Positions 1 through 14,681 of a DNA stretch of 64,000 nucleotides are shown here, piece after piece. The notes under the pieces are model-generated. The model did not search any database. It was not told the DNA's origin and saw only the letters and a list, made by a program, of their open reading frames with translations. Numbering within the stretch: position 1 is the stretch's first letter; each line of letters begins with the position of its first letter. Both the position numbers and the translations under genes were made by a program. This stretch comes from Hyperoodon ampullatus (Eukaryota; Chordata; Mammalia; Artiodactyla; Ziphiidae), in the NCBI GenBank assembly GCA_949752795.1, contig OX457060.1, forward strand, positions 3,897,454 through 3,961,453, written 5' to 3'.

Positions 1-2033
1 TCTTCTCTGATTACCTTGGCTAGGACTTCAAAACTATGTTGAATAAAAGTGATGAGAGTGGACATCCTTCTCCTGTTCCTGATCTTAGAGGAAACGCTTT
101 CAGCTTTTCACCACTGAGTATGACAGTAGCTATGTGTTTGTCATATATGGAGTTTATTATGTTGAGGTATGTTCCCTCTCTGCTCACTTTTTGGAGTTTT
201 TATCATAAATGGATGTTGAATTTTATCAAAAGCTTCTTCTGCATCTATTGAGATGATCATATAGTTTTTATTGTTCAATTTGTTAATGTGGTGTACCACA
301 CTGATTGACTTGCAGATATAGGAAAATCCTTGCATCTCTGGGATAAATCCCACTTGATCATGGTGTATGATCTTTTGAATGTATTGTTGGATTCAGTTTG
401 CTTGTATTTTCTTGAGGAATTTTGTGTCTGTGTTCATCAGTGATATAGGCCTGCAAATTTCTTTTTTGTGGCATCTTTGTCTGGCTTCAAGCTGATGGTG
501 GCTTCATAGAATGAGCTTGTAAGTATTCCTTCCTCTGCAATTTTTTGAAATAGTTTCAAAAGGATGGGTGTTAACTCTCCTTTAAGTGTCTGACAGAATT
601 TGCCTGTGAAGTTATCTGGTCCTAGACTTTTGTTTATTGGGAATTTTTAAATCACAGATTCAATTTCAGTACTTGTAATTGGTCTGCTCCTATTTTCTGT
701 TTCTTCCTGGTTCAGGCTTGGGAGATTGTACCTTTCTAAGGATTTGCCCATTTCTTCTAGCTTGTCCAGTTCTTTGGCATATAGCTGCTTGTAGTAGTCT
801 CTTACGGTTCTTTATTTCTATGGTGTCAGTTGTAACTTCTCCTTTTTAATTTCTAATTTTATTGATCTGGGTCCTCTCCCCTTTTTTCTTGATGAGTTTG
901 GCTAAAGTTTTATCAATTTTTAAACATATTTTCAAGGAATCAGCTTTTAGTTTTGTTGATCCTTTCTATTGTTTTTATAGTCTCTATTTCATTTATTTCT
1001 GCTCTGCCCTTTATACTTACTTTCCTTCTACTAACTTTGGGTTTTGTTTGTTCTTCTTCCTCTGGTTGCTTTAGGTGAAAGTCAGGTTGTTTATTTGAGA
1101 TTGTTCTCGTTTCCTGAGGTAAGCTTGTATAGCTATAAACTTCCCTCTTAGAACTGCTTTTGCTGTGTCTCGTAAGTTTTGCATTGTCCTGTTTTTGTTT
1201 TCATTTGTCTTTAGGTATATTTTCTGATTTCCTTTTTGACTTCTTCAGTGATCCATTGGTTGCTTTCTACAATATGTTTAACCTCCACGTGTTTGTGTTT
1301 TTTGCAGTTCTTTTTCTTGTAGTTGGTTTCTAGCCTCATAGCGTTATGGTCAGAAAAGATGCTTGATAAAATTACAATTTTCTTAAATTTACTAAGGCTT
1401 GCTTTGTGGCCCAGCATGTGACCTACCCTGGTGAATGTTCCATGTACACTTGAAAAAAAATGTGTATTCTGCTGCTTTTGGATGGAACGGCTTTATGAAT
1501 TTCAATCAAATCTATGTAGTCTAAGGTGCCATTTAAGACCTGTGTTTCTTTACTGATTTTCTGTCTGGATAATCTGTCCACTGACGTTAGTGGGGTATTA
1601 GAGGATCCCACTATTATTGTGTTACTCTCAATTTTTCCTTTTATGTCTGTTAATATTTGCCTTATACATTGAGGTGCTCTTATTTTGGGTGCATATATTT
1701 ACAATTGTTATATCATCTTGGATTGATCCTCTGATCATTATGTGGTATCCTTGTTTGTCTCTTGTAACAGTCTTTAAGGTTGATTTTGTCTGATATGAGT
1801 ATTGCTACTCCAGCTTTCTTTTGATTTCCATTTCCATGGAATACCTTTTTCCATCCCCTCACTTTTAATCTGTATGTGCTTATAGAGCTGATGTGGTTGT
1901 CTTGTTGGCAGCACATATATGGGTCTTGTTTTTGTATCCATTCAGCCAGCCTATGTCTTTTGGTTGGAGCATTTAATCCATTTACCTTTAAGGCAAATAC
2001 CCATATGTATGTTCTTATTGCCTTTTTGTTCAT
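1..2033 (-). pseudogene. L1 ORF2 remnant: endonuclease and start of reverse transcriptase
   Basis: ORF2 encodes the endonuclease/reverse transcriptase of L1. The minus strand shows the N-terminal endonuclease start (ALKVNGLNAPTKRHRLAEWI) near 2000. Further down is the RT segment with [19 protein letters not shown] and [20 protein letters not shown] at 141-353. The canonical start Met before AIRTYI reads as Lys (AAG, 2022-2024), and many frameshifts and stops follow, so no functional protein is made. The RT catalytic FADD motif would lie beyond base 1. The element is flanked upstream by ORF1 of the same copy. Confidence 0.85.
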
Positions 2034-2434
2034 TGTTTTGGATTTGTTTTTGTTTTGTTTGGGGGTTTTTTGGGGGGTTTTTTGGATTTGTTTTGTTTTG
2101 GGTTTTTTTCCTCCTTTTGTCTTTTGTTCTCTTCTCTTGTGATTTGATGACTTTCTTTAGTGTTGGTGTTTGGATTCCTTTTCCTTATTTCTGTGTAGAT
2201 CTACTACAGATTTTTGGTTTATCATGAGACTTTGATATAGCAATCTATACATATAATGATTGTTTTAGGTTGTTGATCTCTTAATTTCTAATGCATTTGA
2301 AATATCCTGCATTTACACTATCCTCCTTTCACAATTATTGGTTTAGATATCATATTTGTGTGTGTGTGTATGATTTCCTACCTTTACTGTATGCCTTTAT
2401 TGGTGAGCTTTCCCATTTCATAATTTTCTTTCTT

Positions 2435-3670
2435 CTACTTGTGGACTGTTCTTTTCTGCCTAGAGAACTTGGTTAGCATTTGTTGTAAATCTGGTTTGGT
2501 GGTGCTGAACTCTCTTAGCTTTTGCTTGACTGTAAAGCTTTTGATTTCTTCACTGAATCTGAACAAGAGCCTTTCTGGGTAGCATATTCTTGGTTGTAGG
2601 TTTTTCCTGTTCATCACTTTAAATATATTATGCCACTCCCTTCTGGTCTGCAGAGTTTCTGCTGGAAAATCAGCTGATAACCTTATGGGGGTTCCCTTGT
2701 GTGTTACTTGTTGCTTTCCCCCTCATTGTTTTTTAATATTTTCTCTTTATCTTTAATTTTTGTCAATTTGATACAGTGTATCTTGGTTGTGTTCCTCCTT
2801 GGGTTGATCCTGTATGGTACTCTCTGCTTCCTAGACTTGGGTTACTGCTTTCTTTCCCATGTTAGGGAAGTTTTCAGCTATTATCTCTTCAAATATCTTC
2901 TCAGGCCCTTTCTCTCTTTTTTCTCCTTCTGGGACTCCTATAAGGCGAATGTTGGTACATTTGATGTTGTCCCAGAGGTCTCTTAAACTATCGTTTTTTC
3001 CTTCCATTTTTTTTCCTTATTCTGTTTCGCAGCAGTGATTTCCACCATTCTACCAGTTCGCTTATTTGTTCTATTGATTACTTCTAGTGTATTTTTCATT
3101 TCAGTTATTGTATTTTTTTAAATTTATTTTTATTTTTGGCTGCATTGGGTCTTCGTTGCTGTGTGTGGGCTTTCTCTAGTTGCGGCAAGTGGGGGCCACT
3201 CTTTGCCATGGTGCGCAAGCTTCTCATTGTGGTGACTTCTCTTGTTGGGAGCACGGGTTCTAGGTGCGCAGGCTTCAGTAGTTGCAGCTCACGGGCTCTA
3301 GAGCGCAGGCTCAGCAGCTGTGGCGCACGGGCTCAGCTGCTCCACGGCATGTGGGATCTTCCCAGACCAGGGCTTGAACCTGTGTCTCCTGCATTGGCAG
3401 GCGGATTCTTAACCACTGCGCCACCAGGAAAGCCCCAGTTATTGTATTCTTTAATTGTGTTTAGTTGTTCTTTATTTTTTCTAATCCTTTGTTAAAAACT
3501 TCTTGTAACTTCTCACTCTGTGCTTCCATTCTTTTCCCAAATTCCTCAATCATCTTTCCAATCATTACTCTGAACTCTTTCTCAGGTAGATTGCCTATCT
3601 CCATATCATTTCGTTGTTTTGGGGTTTTACCTTATTCCTTCATCTGGGACATATTCCTTCGCTGTCTCAT
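2435..3670 (-). pseudogene. L1 ORF1 remnant split by a SINE
   Basis: ORF1 encodes the RNA-binding trimeric chaperone of L1. The start MRQRRNMSQMKE lies at about 3670 on the minus strand, and the conserved C-terminal segment (KNLQPRICYP, then EIKSFTVKQKLREFSTTKP) lies at 2435-2617. The SINE at 3115-3435 separates the coiled-coil N-terminal part from the C-terminal part. Even without the SINE, several frameshifts remain. Confidence 0.8.
3115..3435 (-). mobile_element. CHR-type SINE (long form), antisense, inside L1 ORF1
   Basis: A tRNA-derived SINE reads on the minus strand from 'ggctttcctggtggcgcag', with the tRNA-like B box region and an A/T-rich tail at 3115-3135. It contains several imperfect copies of a 'gggctctagagcgcaggc'-like unit. 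A 13-bp target-site duplication (cagttattgtatt) lies at 3102-3114 and 3436-3448, proving insertion into the L1 after the L1 was in place. Confidence 0.92.
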
Positions 3671-4790
3671 TTTGTCTAAACTTCTGTTTGTATTTTTATG
3701 TATGTGGAAGGTAGTTATGTGTCTTGACCTTGAAGAAGTAGCCCTCTGTAGGGGATGTCCTATGTGTCTCAGTAGTACAGCTCCTCTAGTAACTCGATGG
3801 CCAGTTATCAGCTGGTCCCATGGAAGGTTCTGACCTGTGTTTGTGGACTCAGCTCCACAGGTTTGGGGACTGTGCATTTCTTGCTTCTATCGTCTGCCCC
3901 CTGGTGGGTGAGGCTAGCCTAGAGGCTTGTGGGGGCTTCCTGGTGGGAGGGGCTGGTGTCTGCTCCCTGGTGGGTAGAGTTGGGTCTTGGCCCTCTGGTG
4001 GGCAGGGCCATGTCAGATGGCATGCCTAGTGGTGGCTATGGGCTCAGGAAGTCTTCAGGAAGCCTGTCTGTTGATGGGTGGGACCGTGTTCTAGCCCTGT
4101 TGGTTATCTGGCCTGACGTGTCCCAGCACTGGAGCCTACAGGCTGTTGGGTGGGGCGAGGTCTTGGCACTAATGTCCCAAGCAAGATGTCAGCCTTCAGA
4201 TGATTTTTCCCGGATATGTTCGCCACCAACTTTTATGCCCCAAGAGAGAGCCACAGCCACCCCCCGTCTCCCCAACAGGCCCTCCAAGACCAGCGGGCAG
4301 TTCCGGCCCAGGTTCCTTTGAAGTCACTGCTTTTTCCCTGTGCCTTGGTGATCAAAAGACCTCGTGTGCATCATCCAAGAGTGGAGTCTGGTTTCCCGAG
4401 TTCTGTGGAGCTCCTGTGGTCAAGAGATGCTGGTCTTTAAAGCAAAATGCTCTGGCGGCTCCTCCTCCTGATGCCAGACCCCCCGGCTGGGGAGCCTTAA
4501 TGTGGGGCTCAGAACTCTCACTCCTGTGGGAGAACTTTTGTGATGTAATTATTCTCCAGCTTCTGGGTCACCCACCCAGGGCGTATGGGATTTGATTATA
4601 TCATGAGTGCACCCTTCCTACCAACTCGTCTTCTCTGTCTTTGAATGTAGAATATCTTTTTCGTAGGTTCCAGTCTTTTTTATTGATGGTTATACAGCAA
4701 TTAGCTATGATTTTGGTGTTCTCATGGGAGGACATGAGCTCAAGGTCTTCTACTCTGCCATCTTGTTTTCTCTCCTGGCCCGATCAGAAT
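3671..4790 (-). promoter_or_regulatory. L1 5'UTR (internal promoter region), antisense
   Basis: A GC-richer stretch with many 'ggtggg' and 'cctggtggg' units lies between ORF1 and the 5' end of the element. In L1 families this segment carries the internal RNA polymerase II promoter. It is old and mutated, and I have no evidence that it is active. Confidence 0.65.
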
Positions 4791-5149
4791 GGGGTGCTGG
4801 CTGGGACTAGGCAGAGTTGCAGCACCCAGCTTGGCATCAGCAGTGCCAGCAGCTGCTCTCCAGGAGCATGGCAGATCCCTCGCTGCCTGTAGCCAGGTGT
4901 TTTCATACAAATCCTGGTAGCAGGCAAGGAGCTCAGCTTTGCTGGACTGGTGATCTCAGCTGCAGCCTCAGTCTCTGGTGTGAGCTGGGAGTCCCAAACA
5001 TCCCATCCTAGTCAACAAAACTGAAAAGAAAAACCTTTTTCTCTTCCAGCTTGGGTCCTGCAGAGAGAGCCTACAAATTAACTGACAACTGACAAACTTA
5101 CTGGAGAAGAGACATTTACACTTGCATGTGGGAGTTGCTCAGTGATAGG
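4791..5149. other. Unassigned sequence between L1 5' end and Tigger
   Basis: This 360-bp stretch starts with a Ser/Cys/Gln-rich chance frame and has no motif I recognise. It could be part of the Tigger N-terminal region, extra L1 5'UTR or single-copy DNA. Confidence 0.4.
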
Positions 5150-7400
5150 TAAGTCTGCCTCAACAGGTTTTTAATGCAGAAGAAAGCGCCCTACTCGGGT
5201 AAAAATAATCACAAACAACATTATTAGTAAGGAAGATAAGTGAGCACCAGGACTTAGGTAAGAAGGCACAGGCTAACTCTACTTTTTGTGCACATGCAAG
5301 TCAGGTTTATGATCAGGACTGCTCTTATCTGTAAAGCTACAAACTCCCAGGCCTTGAAGGGAAAATATAACACCAGCTACCAGTCTTTTGGTTGTAGAAC
5401 AAGAATGCATGGACAATGAGAACCCTTTTCTGGACTGGTTCCATTGATGCTTTGACCTTGAAGTTGGGAAGTACCTTGCCAGTAAGGAACTGATTTTTAA
5501 AATTCTTTTTATAATGAACAATGCCCCTGGCCACCCAGAACCCTATGAGTTCAACACCAAAAGTGTCAAAGTGATCAACTTGCTCCCAAACACAGTATTT
5601 CTAATTCAGTCTCTAGATCAGGGAGTCATAAGGGCCTTTAAGGCTCATTACACACAGTACTCTATGGAAAGGATTGTCAGGGCTATGGAAGAGAACCCCC
5701 ATAGAGAGAACATCATGAAAGTCTGCAAGGACTACACCACTGAAGCTGAAGATGCCATTGTTGCTAGAGAAAAAGCCATGAAAGCTACCAGGCCCGAAAT
5801 AATGAATTTTGCCCAGATGTTGTGCGTGACCTCACAGGACTAAGGACAGAGCCGATCAAAGAAATCATGAAAGAGACTGTGGATATGGCAAAAACGGTCG
5901 GGGCGGGGTGGGGTGGGGCAGTGAAGAGTTTTAAGATATGAATCTTGAAGAAATTCAAGAAATTCAAGAGCTAATAGACACTACACCAAAGGAATTAAGA
6001 GAAGATGACTTGATGGAGATGAGTGCTTCCTAACCAGTGCCATACAATGAGGAAGAAGACATAGAAGAAGCATTGCCAGAAAACAAATGACATTAGACAA
6101 TCTGGTAGAACGGTTCTGCTTATTCAATACTGCTTTTAACTTCTTTTACAACATGAACCCTTCTGTGATACGGGCATTGAAACTGTAGCAAATGGCAGAA
6201 GAAGGACTGGTACTATGTTAGAGAAATGAAAAAGCAAAATTCAAACAGAAATTATGATGTATTTCCATAAAATTACACCAAATATGGCTGCTTCTCCTGC
6301 CTACCCTTCCACCTCCTCCACCTCTGCCATCCCCGAGACAGCAAGACAAACCCCTCCTCTTCCTCAGCCTACTCAATGTGAAGACGATGAGGACAAAGAC
6401 CTTTGTGATGATCCACTTCCACTTAATGAACAGTAAATAATCACCATGCCATACACTTAATAAACGTATCTGTTGTATATGTGTGTGAGTGTCTCCAGGT
6501 GAAAATATAGTAACTGTATGGCAAGAACTGTAGGAGACACTCGTGTCATCATCGTAATTGCCTAACTATTCATTGTGTAGAGCTTCGTGTGCAAGACTTG
6601 TATTGAAGTGGATAGCCTACCCATACATAGGCATAAGGTGAGTGATATTTAATATATACTGTTCTATAACTTTGCTTTCAAAGAATTACATTACTGTACA
6701 GTATGACACACTCTCACTCTCATAGTTGGAGAAACTGCATATCAGCTTATCACCACAGGTAAGTGATTTTTCTTAAAAAAAAGTAACAGTGTTTCCAATA
6801 TTGTATTATGAATATGACAGTAATACTGTATGCCATAAAAATTTTATAAGAATTCATTCACTAGTATAAAGGCTAGGCTACCATGAAACAATTGTATCAG
6901 TTACACTAGGCTAGCAAAAAGCAATCAGATTGCTGGTTTCTTCGTTATCAATGCATAAATCATCATAACTGTAAGAAAATATGAATTATTCACATTATCT
7001 TTTCATTTTTGATGTCTAGTGTTAATAATACATATAAGATCTATGGTGTTTTGCATCATATAAGACAATATTGATATAGGTACTAACAGATGATTTAGCT
7101 TATAAACAGATGACATAAACTTACAGTAATGATACAGTACAGTACTGTAAATGTACTCTCCCCTTTTTATGCTTTTCTTAATAACATTTTTTTCTCTAGC
7201 TTACTTTATTGTAAGAACACAGCATATAATGCATATAAAATACAAAATGTGTGTTAATCGACTGTTAATGTTATTGGTAAGGCTTCCAGTCAACAGTAGG
7301 GTATTAGCAGTTAAGTTTTGGGGGAGTCAAAAATTATATGAGGATTTTCAGCTACAGGGGCTGAGAGTACCTAACACCCGTGTTGTTCAAGGGTCAGCTG
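5150..7400 (+). mobile_element. Tigger (pogo-like) DNA transposon, 5'-truncated
   Basis: The plus strand carries the catalytic region of a Tigger-family transposase (5160-5860), about 1 kb of decayed noncoding DNA, and a recognisable 3' terminus. The last 24 bp (7377-7400) read in reverse as cagctgacccttgaacaac, the terminal inverted repeat of the Tigger3/Tigger4/MER8 group. I could not find the matching 5' terminus. A clear TA target site is not preserved at the 3' side. The exact subfamily is a guess from the terminus. Confidence 0.8.
5160..5843 (+). pseudogene. Tigger transposase remnant
   Basis: Longest open piece is 5514-5843. It begins NNAPGHPEPYE and continues with LPNTVFLIQSLDQGVIRAFKAHY, a segment typical of Tigger/pogo DDE transposases (family: DNAPGHP, then PPNTTSLIQPLDQGVI). 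The family's catalytic Asp in DNAPGHP is Asn here. The upstream part at 5160-5510 is related but broken by stops and frameshifts. The transposase would have cut and pasted the element at TA sites; this copy cannot. Not related to any host gene nearby. Confidence 0.8.
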
Positions 7401-8125
7401 AATATTAAATGTGTTGTGCTGCAAAGGTTTCCCTATATAGATGTCATACTGAAATATATGAAACTACACAAATTGACCTTTGGAAACATATCTAAGAATT
7501 GATACATGGAGATCTGATTGTAATAATCTGGGGAAGAAATACAATTACAGTGTGCTTTACCTCCTGGCAACTGGCTCCAACAGGAACCAAGTTATCTATT
7601 GACTTTGAAAAGCTACAGGCTGCTCTGGGAATTAACATATTATATTTCTAAATTAGGCTGATATTACAATTACAAAGGACAGATTTGTAGTTATAACCAA
7701 TTTGTAATAAGGAATAGAAGCTACAGTATACTACTTTTTCAGGCAATAACATACTCTTGGACTACCCTATTCAATTTAAACACTTTCAACTGAAATGACT
7801 TCTAACTCATCTCACCTTTACTTTAGTTTGTTATAATACAATATATTCATTCATTCAAAAGAGTTTTACTGGCTACTCCCTGTTAACTAGGCATTTTTCT
7901 AGGATCTTGGGATCTAATGGTTCTTTGATATTTCAGAATTTTATCACAAAATATAATTCACCAAAACTAACCTCCTCCCACTCCCAAGAAACTAAATAAC
8001 CTATACAGTATTTTAAAGAAAAAAAAAAATACTGTACATTTAACAATATGAAAGCATTTAAATGCATTCCTGAGTATACACAGAGTAGCAAAAGATCAAT
8101 ATCTTGCTAAAGAGTTTAAGATAAA
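7401..8125. other. Intron sequence, no feature recognised
   Basis: AT-rich STAG1 intron between the Tigger end and the GTF2A1L-like retrocopy. I see no repeat or gene in it. Confidence 0.5.
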
Positions 8126-8416
8126 TTTTTTTGTATCTGCATCTGAATTATTATTTCATTAAATTCAATACAGTGAACAATATGTGACACAGTCCCAGTG
8201 TATGTTTATGATGTATTCAGCTCATAAGTTTTACCACTCTGTATCAACAATGGCTTTTGCAAATACACAATCTGTCCCTCCAAAACATGTAATACCATCT
8301 TTCAAATAGAATTTCCACTTGTTCTTGCTTCGATGAATCTTGTCATACTTGCAGACAATTAAATTATCAGTGTCAAACAGGTCTGGCACATCCTGCTCAC
8401 TAACATCATCTCTGGA
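8126..8416 (-). pseudogene. 5'-truncated retrocopy resembling GTF2A1L (TFIIA alpha/beta-like factor)
   Basis: On the minus strand, 8416-8231 reads the C-terminal end of a TFIIA alpha/beta-type protein: VSEQDVPDLFDTDN, then YDKIHRSKNKWKFYLKDG, ending ..AKAIVDTEW and a stop at 8231-8233. The family's C-terminal domain forms part of the TFIIA beta-barrel that contacts TBP and DNA. The residues FYLKDG, CFGG and VFAKAI fit GTF2A1L (ALF) better than GTF2A1 as I remember them. About 100 bp of 3'UTR-like sequence and a short A run (8125-8132 as T's) follow. Lack of upstream exons and an A run suggest L1-mediated retroposition; a clear target-site duplication is not visible. The retained 60 codons are open but have several likely substitutions (CKYDK for CQYDK, TDC for RDY). 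Confidence 0.75.
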
Positions 8417-8460
8417 ATTTTTATTTATTTGTTTGTATGTTTATTTATTTATTTTGAGTT
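8417..8460. repeat. (TTTA/TTTG)n low-complexity run
   Basis: Short run of tttatttatttg-like units at the truncated 5' edge of the retrocopy. Confidence 0.6.
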
Positions 8461-8932
8461 TAAATTTTTACTTTTCAAATTAGTTATGCAATAAAGTCTC
8501 AAGCAAAGTGAGTAAGCATCCTATTTATGACACTGTTTTAAGCCACCTAATTAAAAGCGTTATATAGATATTTAAAATTGAAACTGACAATATTTATTAA
8601 AACTTCTAATCATCACAATTATATTTATATTTATTTATTTCTAAGTAGCCTTAGAAGATATCAAATTCTGCTTTAAATTAAAACATTCTAATAATCCAAA
8701 CCGTATTAGATATACTGTTTAAAAAATAACAGAATGATGATTTTAAAAGTCTTCTTTGATTAGGTCAATAATCTCAAATATTGGGACAAAATGTTTAGGA
8801 ATATGAAATGAATGCCTTCTGAATAATTTCATTTGCTACATTTTATTCATTGTTGTTTCCCCCTCATTCTGTTTTCATATATGAAGTGTTTTGATAACAA
8901 AACTTGGCTTCCTCTTTTTATTTGCCTTAGAA

Positions 8933-9109
8933 CAATAGTTCTCAATAGTTCTTATACATTAGAATATCACCTGGTGAGCTTTAAAAAAATCTCTATATCC
9001 AGGTCACATGCCTTACAAAGTAAATCAGAATGTCTGTGGGATGTGGAAGAGAGCCAGGCGTCAGTATCCCCATGAGATGTTAATGTGCAGCAATGTTTGG
9101 AAACTACTG
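8933..9109 (+). mobile_element. MER5A-type nonautonomous hAT (Charlie) element
   Basis: The left end caatagttctcaatagttc and right end gtttggaaactactg are degenerate MER5A termini. The interior carries 'attagaatatcacctggtgagcttt' in diverged form near 8960-8985 and a 'ttaatgtgcagca' match near the right end. The flanking 8-mers ccttagaa (8925-8932) and tcttaaac (9110-9117) match at 6 of 8 positions, consistent with an aged hAT target-site duplication. Confidence 0.8.
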
Positions 9110-10231
9110 TCTTAAACTCTTAATAATCATTCCATCACGTGTTAGTGCTGTGAAGGTCCAAGATATATACTACTTTTAAATCTACAACTGAATCACCTGT
9201 ATTGCAAGCCTGGCATAGTAGTTAGTATAGTAGCTGGTGAGTAAAACTACTACTTGCACCTTAACTTATATCTTATCTGGCTTTAACTTCTATTTGCAAC
9301 ATATAAAAACACATGTAGTAACAACAACAAAATTATTTTTTAGTGAACAGTAGTCCCACAGAAATGTTTCAGAATCTAAGAGCTTTTGCATTTTAGAAGT
9401 TAATACAGTGCATATAGCTTATATTTCATCATACCCCAAAAGAATCTGGGGCAGCCCCCTGTAATCAAGAGCGTTAACATTTAAAAGCAATGCATACAGA
9501 TATTCACACTGACTGTGATAAATAAAAATTGTAAGTAGCCTCATCTTACTTTAGGCCAGGTTTTGGAATTTCAGAGCCTTTTGGATTGCAGAAATGAAGA
9601 CAAGTGATTATGGAGTATATCTGCATAGGTGACAATTTAAGGTCTCCCCTACCTCCCATAAAATGTGAATAAATAGTCTGAAAGCCACTGACAGAATGTT
9701 TCTGTAAAACGTTTTCATACTGCTGCTAGAGTAAAGGTGAACACCTGATGAGAAAGACATATATTGAACAGCCTGTGTTTGAATGTTTGCTTTGACATGT
9801 GTTTGTAGTACTTTTTTAATTAAAAATAAACACTACTACTAATAAAAAGCCTAACCCCATCTTACTAGAAGAGTGGACCTAGAAGAAAACCAATCCTTGG
9901 TGTTAGTGTTGAAAGTCAAGAAAAAGGAACACCTAATTCAGAAAATAGAAATCTTAATTAAAATCAAAACGCAGAACGTTAAAACTGGAATTGATGGTGG
10001 CCTAAAGCATGACATGAATTGAGTTCACCATAAATAAAATAAAGAAAACTGTAAAAGTATCTCAACATTTACAGTGTAAAACTGCTTGAGTGAATATTTT
10101 AGTGAAAATGGAAAATCATGCAGAAAAAAATGGTTTCTGCATGATTAATTTGTGAAGACTAGTAAAGAAAACTTGTATTCTTAATGGAAATCAGATTATC
10201 TCAAGTAGAGTGTCCCAAATAGAAGTTCAAG

Positions 10232-10235
<4 letters not shown>
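9110..10235. other. Intron sequence, mostly without recognised features
   Basis: AT-rich intron. Apart from the possible MITE remnant at 9350-9610 nothing is recognised. Confidence 0.5.
9350..9610. repeat. Possible old DNA-transposon remnant
   Basis: Phrases such as 'gtttcagaatctaagagctttt', 'tttcatcatacccc' and 'ccaggttttggaatttcagagcctttt' resemble old Tigger-derived MITEs that carry repeated 'ttttggatttcag' motifs. I could not define ends. Confidence 0.3.

Positions 10236-10282
<47 letters not shown>
10236..10282 (+). repeat. (AC)n microsatellite, about 23 units
   Basis: An uninterrupted AC run of 47 bp, followed by a G-rich stretch and a GTGTGTGGGTATG tail to about 10340. It is 594 bp from the STAG1 exon on the intronic acceptor side of the transcript (further upstream than 10952 is outside; it lies in the downstream intron). 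Likely polymorphic. Confidence 0.95.
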
Positions 10283-10287
<5 letters not shown>

Positions 10288-10872
10288 GGAAAGGGGCGGG
10301 GAGGGTGGAGGTGTGAGTGTGTGTGGGTATGTCAGTGGTGGGGATCCATGTAAAATAATTTTGGGAATTCTGGATTGAATTAAGTTAAGGAGATTTTTCT
10401 CCATTAGGATTTCTAAGAACCTTAAATAAGTTAATATGCTTTCACAATCTCTAAGGCAGGTATAATAGGCAGCATGCTCACACTTCCTTGACCTCCAAAC
10501 CCTTTTTTCTTTAAAGCATTTAACAAGACTAGTATTCCACAGAACATGAAACTGCTGGAGATGTATTTATAAATTCAGGAATTTTAGATGGTCTTCAAGG
10601 ATGAATGTCAAGAGTCAGCTTCTACCTCACACTATAAATTTTCTTATCCTTATCAGCTATCAGTCACTATTCAGTGCTACTACCTCCATGCAATGTAATA
10701 AAATTCCCAAATGAATGAGATTAATTTTGGAATTAATAGCATGGATTATCATATAAATGAGAAAACAGTATATCTTCTCTTATACTAAACACCAAGTCAA
10801 AACAAAACTTAAAATAACATATTCACCATTTACAAGTGTAAGCAGGCAGTTTGTATAAATATTGAAATGCTA

Positions 10873-13550
<2,678 letters not shown>

Positions 13551-13710
13551 CAAGCATTCTTCTTTGCCCTTTCTTTACATTTTCTAACCCGGAGATGGTC
13601 CCTACCTATCTAGCTCACCCACTAGAATAAAGTATGGCAGAGACCACTACTTAGTGATCTTTGTATTCCCCCATGAACCTTGAAAAATGCCTGACATGTT
13701 AAGCTCCTCT
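13551..13710 (+). repeat. Probable L2 LINE 3' remnant
   Basis: The stretch from 'actagaataaagtatggcag' to 'gaaaaatgcctgacatg' follows the order of an L2 3' end (tagaatgtaagctcc..., ...cccagcgcctagaac..., gtgcctggcacat) but is strongly diverged. Confidence 0.45.
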
Positions 13711-14439
13711 GTCCTATTAAGCTTTCTTTGACAAAGAAAAAAATCTTGCCCTAATTCAACACTAATGTTCAAAATAAATTAAAAAGCTAATCTCAGTTCA
13801 TCTTTGGATTCTTGGTTCTTAAAGATGCATATTTCTAATAGAAGATTATCCTAAGATTATGGATAGTAAAGGTAAATAAATCTGAAATGATTCAGATTCA
13901 TGGAAACATAAATATCTGAAAATAAAGAATAAAAGAGAGAAAAGATCATCTTCCACTCTCTTAAATACTAACAAGTTATCTATGAGGATCCTAAAAGAAT
14001 AAGCCACCAACATACATATTTTATATTAAAAAGTAAAAGTTCGCTTGAGCAGGCCCTCCTCACAAGATTGTACTTTTAATAAAGCAAAAGGAAGAACTTT
14101 CAAAATTGTCATTTTAAACTATGAATAATTTTAGAAATAGAAGTAACATCAGAAAACTACCATCAAGTTCTTAATCATTTAAACTATGTCAAATGCTGGT
14201 CACAGGAGAAATTGATACAATCCCTGTGGTATGCAATTCAGCAAATGTCTACCAAAATTACAAATTTACATCCTCTTTTGTCTTGGTATTGTACTTGTTG
14301 CAAAGTATCCATAAAATCACACATGTGCAAAATAATGAATATACAAGGTTATTCCCTGAAGCACTGTCTTTAACAGTAAAACAGGAAAAAACCCCATATG
14401 CCCATAAATAAGAATCTGATTAAATAAGTAAAAATGGTG
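13711..14439. other. Intron sequence, no feature recognised
   Basis: AT-rich intron with only short chance frames. Confidence 0.5.
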
Positions 14440-14612
14440 ATGATAACGACAATGGTGGTGGCAGCCTACATCTGGGTGCTCACCATCTGCCAGGCATTGT
14501 GCTAAATAAGTGCTTAAACTTCCAAACAACCTTATTCAGAATACAATTTTTCTCCCATTTTACAGATGAGAACATTGAGGCACCTAGAGATTTAGCAACT
14601 TGTAAAAAAGGT
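14440..14612 (+). repeat. MIR SINE remnant
   Basis: Matches the MIR core and 3' part: 'tgccaggcattgtgctaa', 'cttaaacttccaaacaacc', 'cccattttacagatgagaa', 'ttgaggcacctagagattta', 'gcaacttgt'. Ancient mammalian SINE. Confidence 0.85.
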
Positions 14613-14681
14613 TTTCCAGCAGCACATCCATGGCCTGCATGAAGGCAATCTGGCTATAGGTCCATGAAAACCACTACTTTT

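Larger units (their letters stand above)
1..4790 (-). mobile_element. L1 retrotransposon, antisense to the window, 3' end outside
   Basis: Reading the minus strand from high to low coordinate gives an L1 5'UTR, ORF1, a spacer, the ORF2 endonuclease start and reverse-transcriptase motifs up to base 1. The 5' end, with an 'aagatggcagagtagaag' signature, is near 4770-4782. The 3' part of ORF2 and the 3'UTR lie outside the window. A SINE is inserted in ORF1 at 3115-3435. Multiple stops and frameshifts make it inactive. It is a cetartiodactyl-type L1 of moderate age. The 5' boundary is known to about 20 bp. Confidence 0.9.

Noticed and set aside
8405..8416. TTCCAG just before the GTF2A1L-like segment (minus strand) as a splice acceptor of a real exon
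   Set aside because: No pyrimidine tract precedes it, and the segment runs through a stop into an A run, which fits a retrocopy better.
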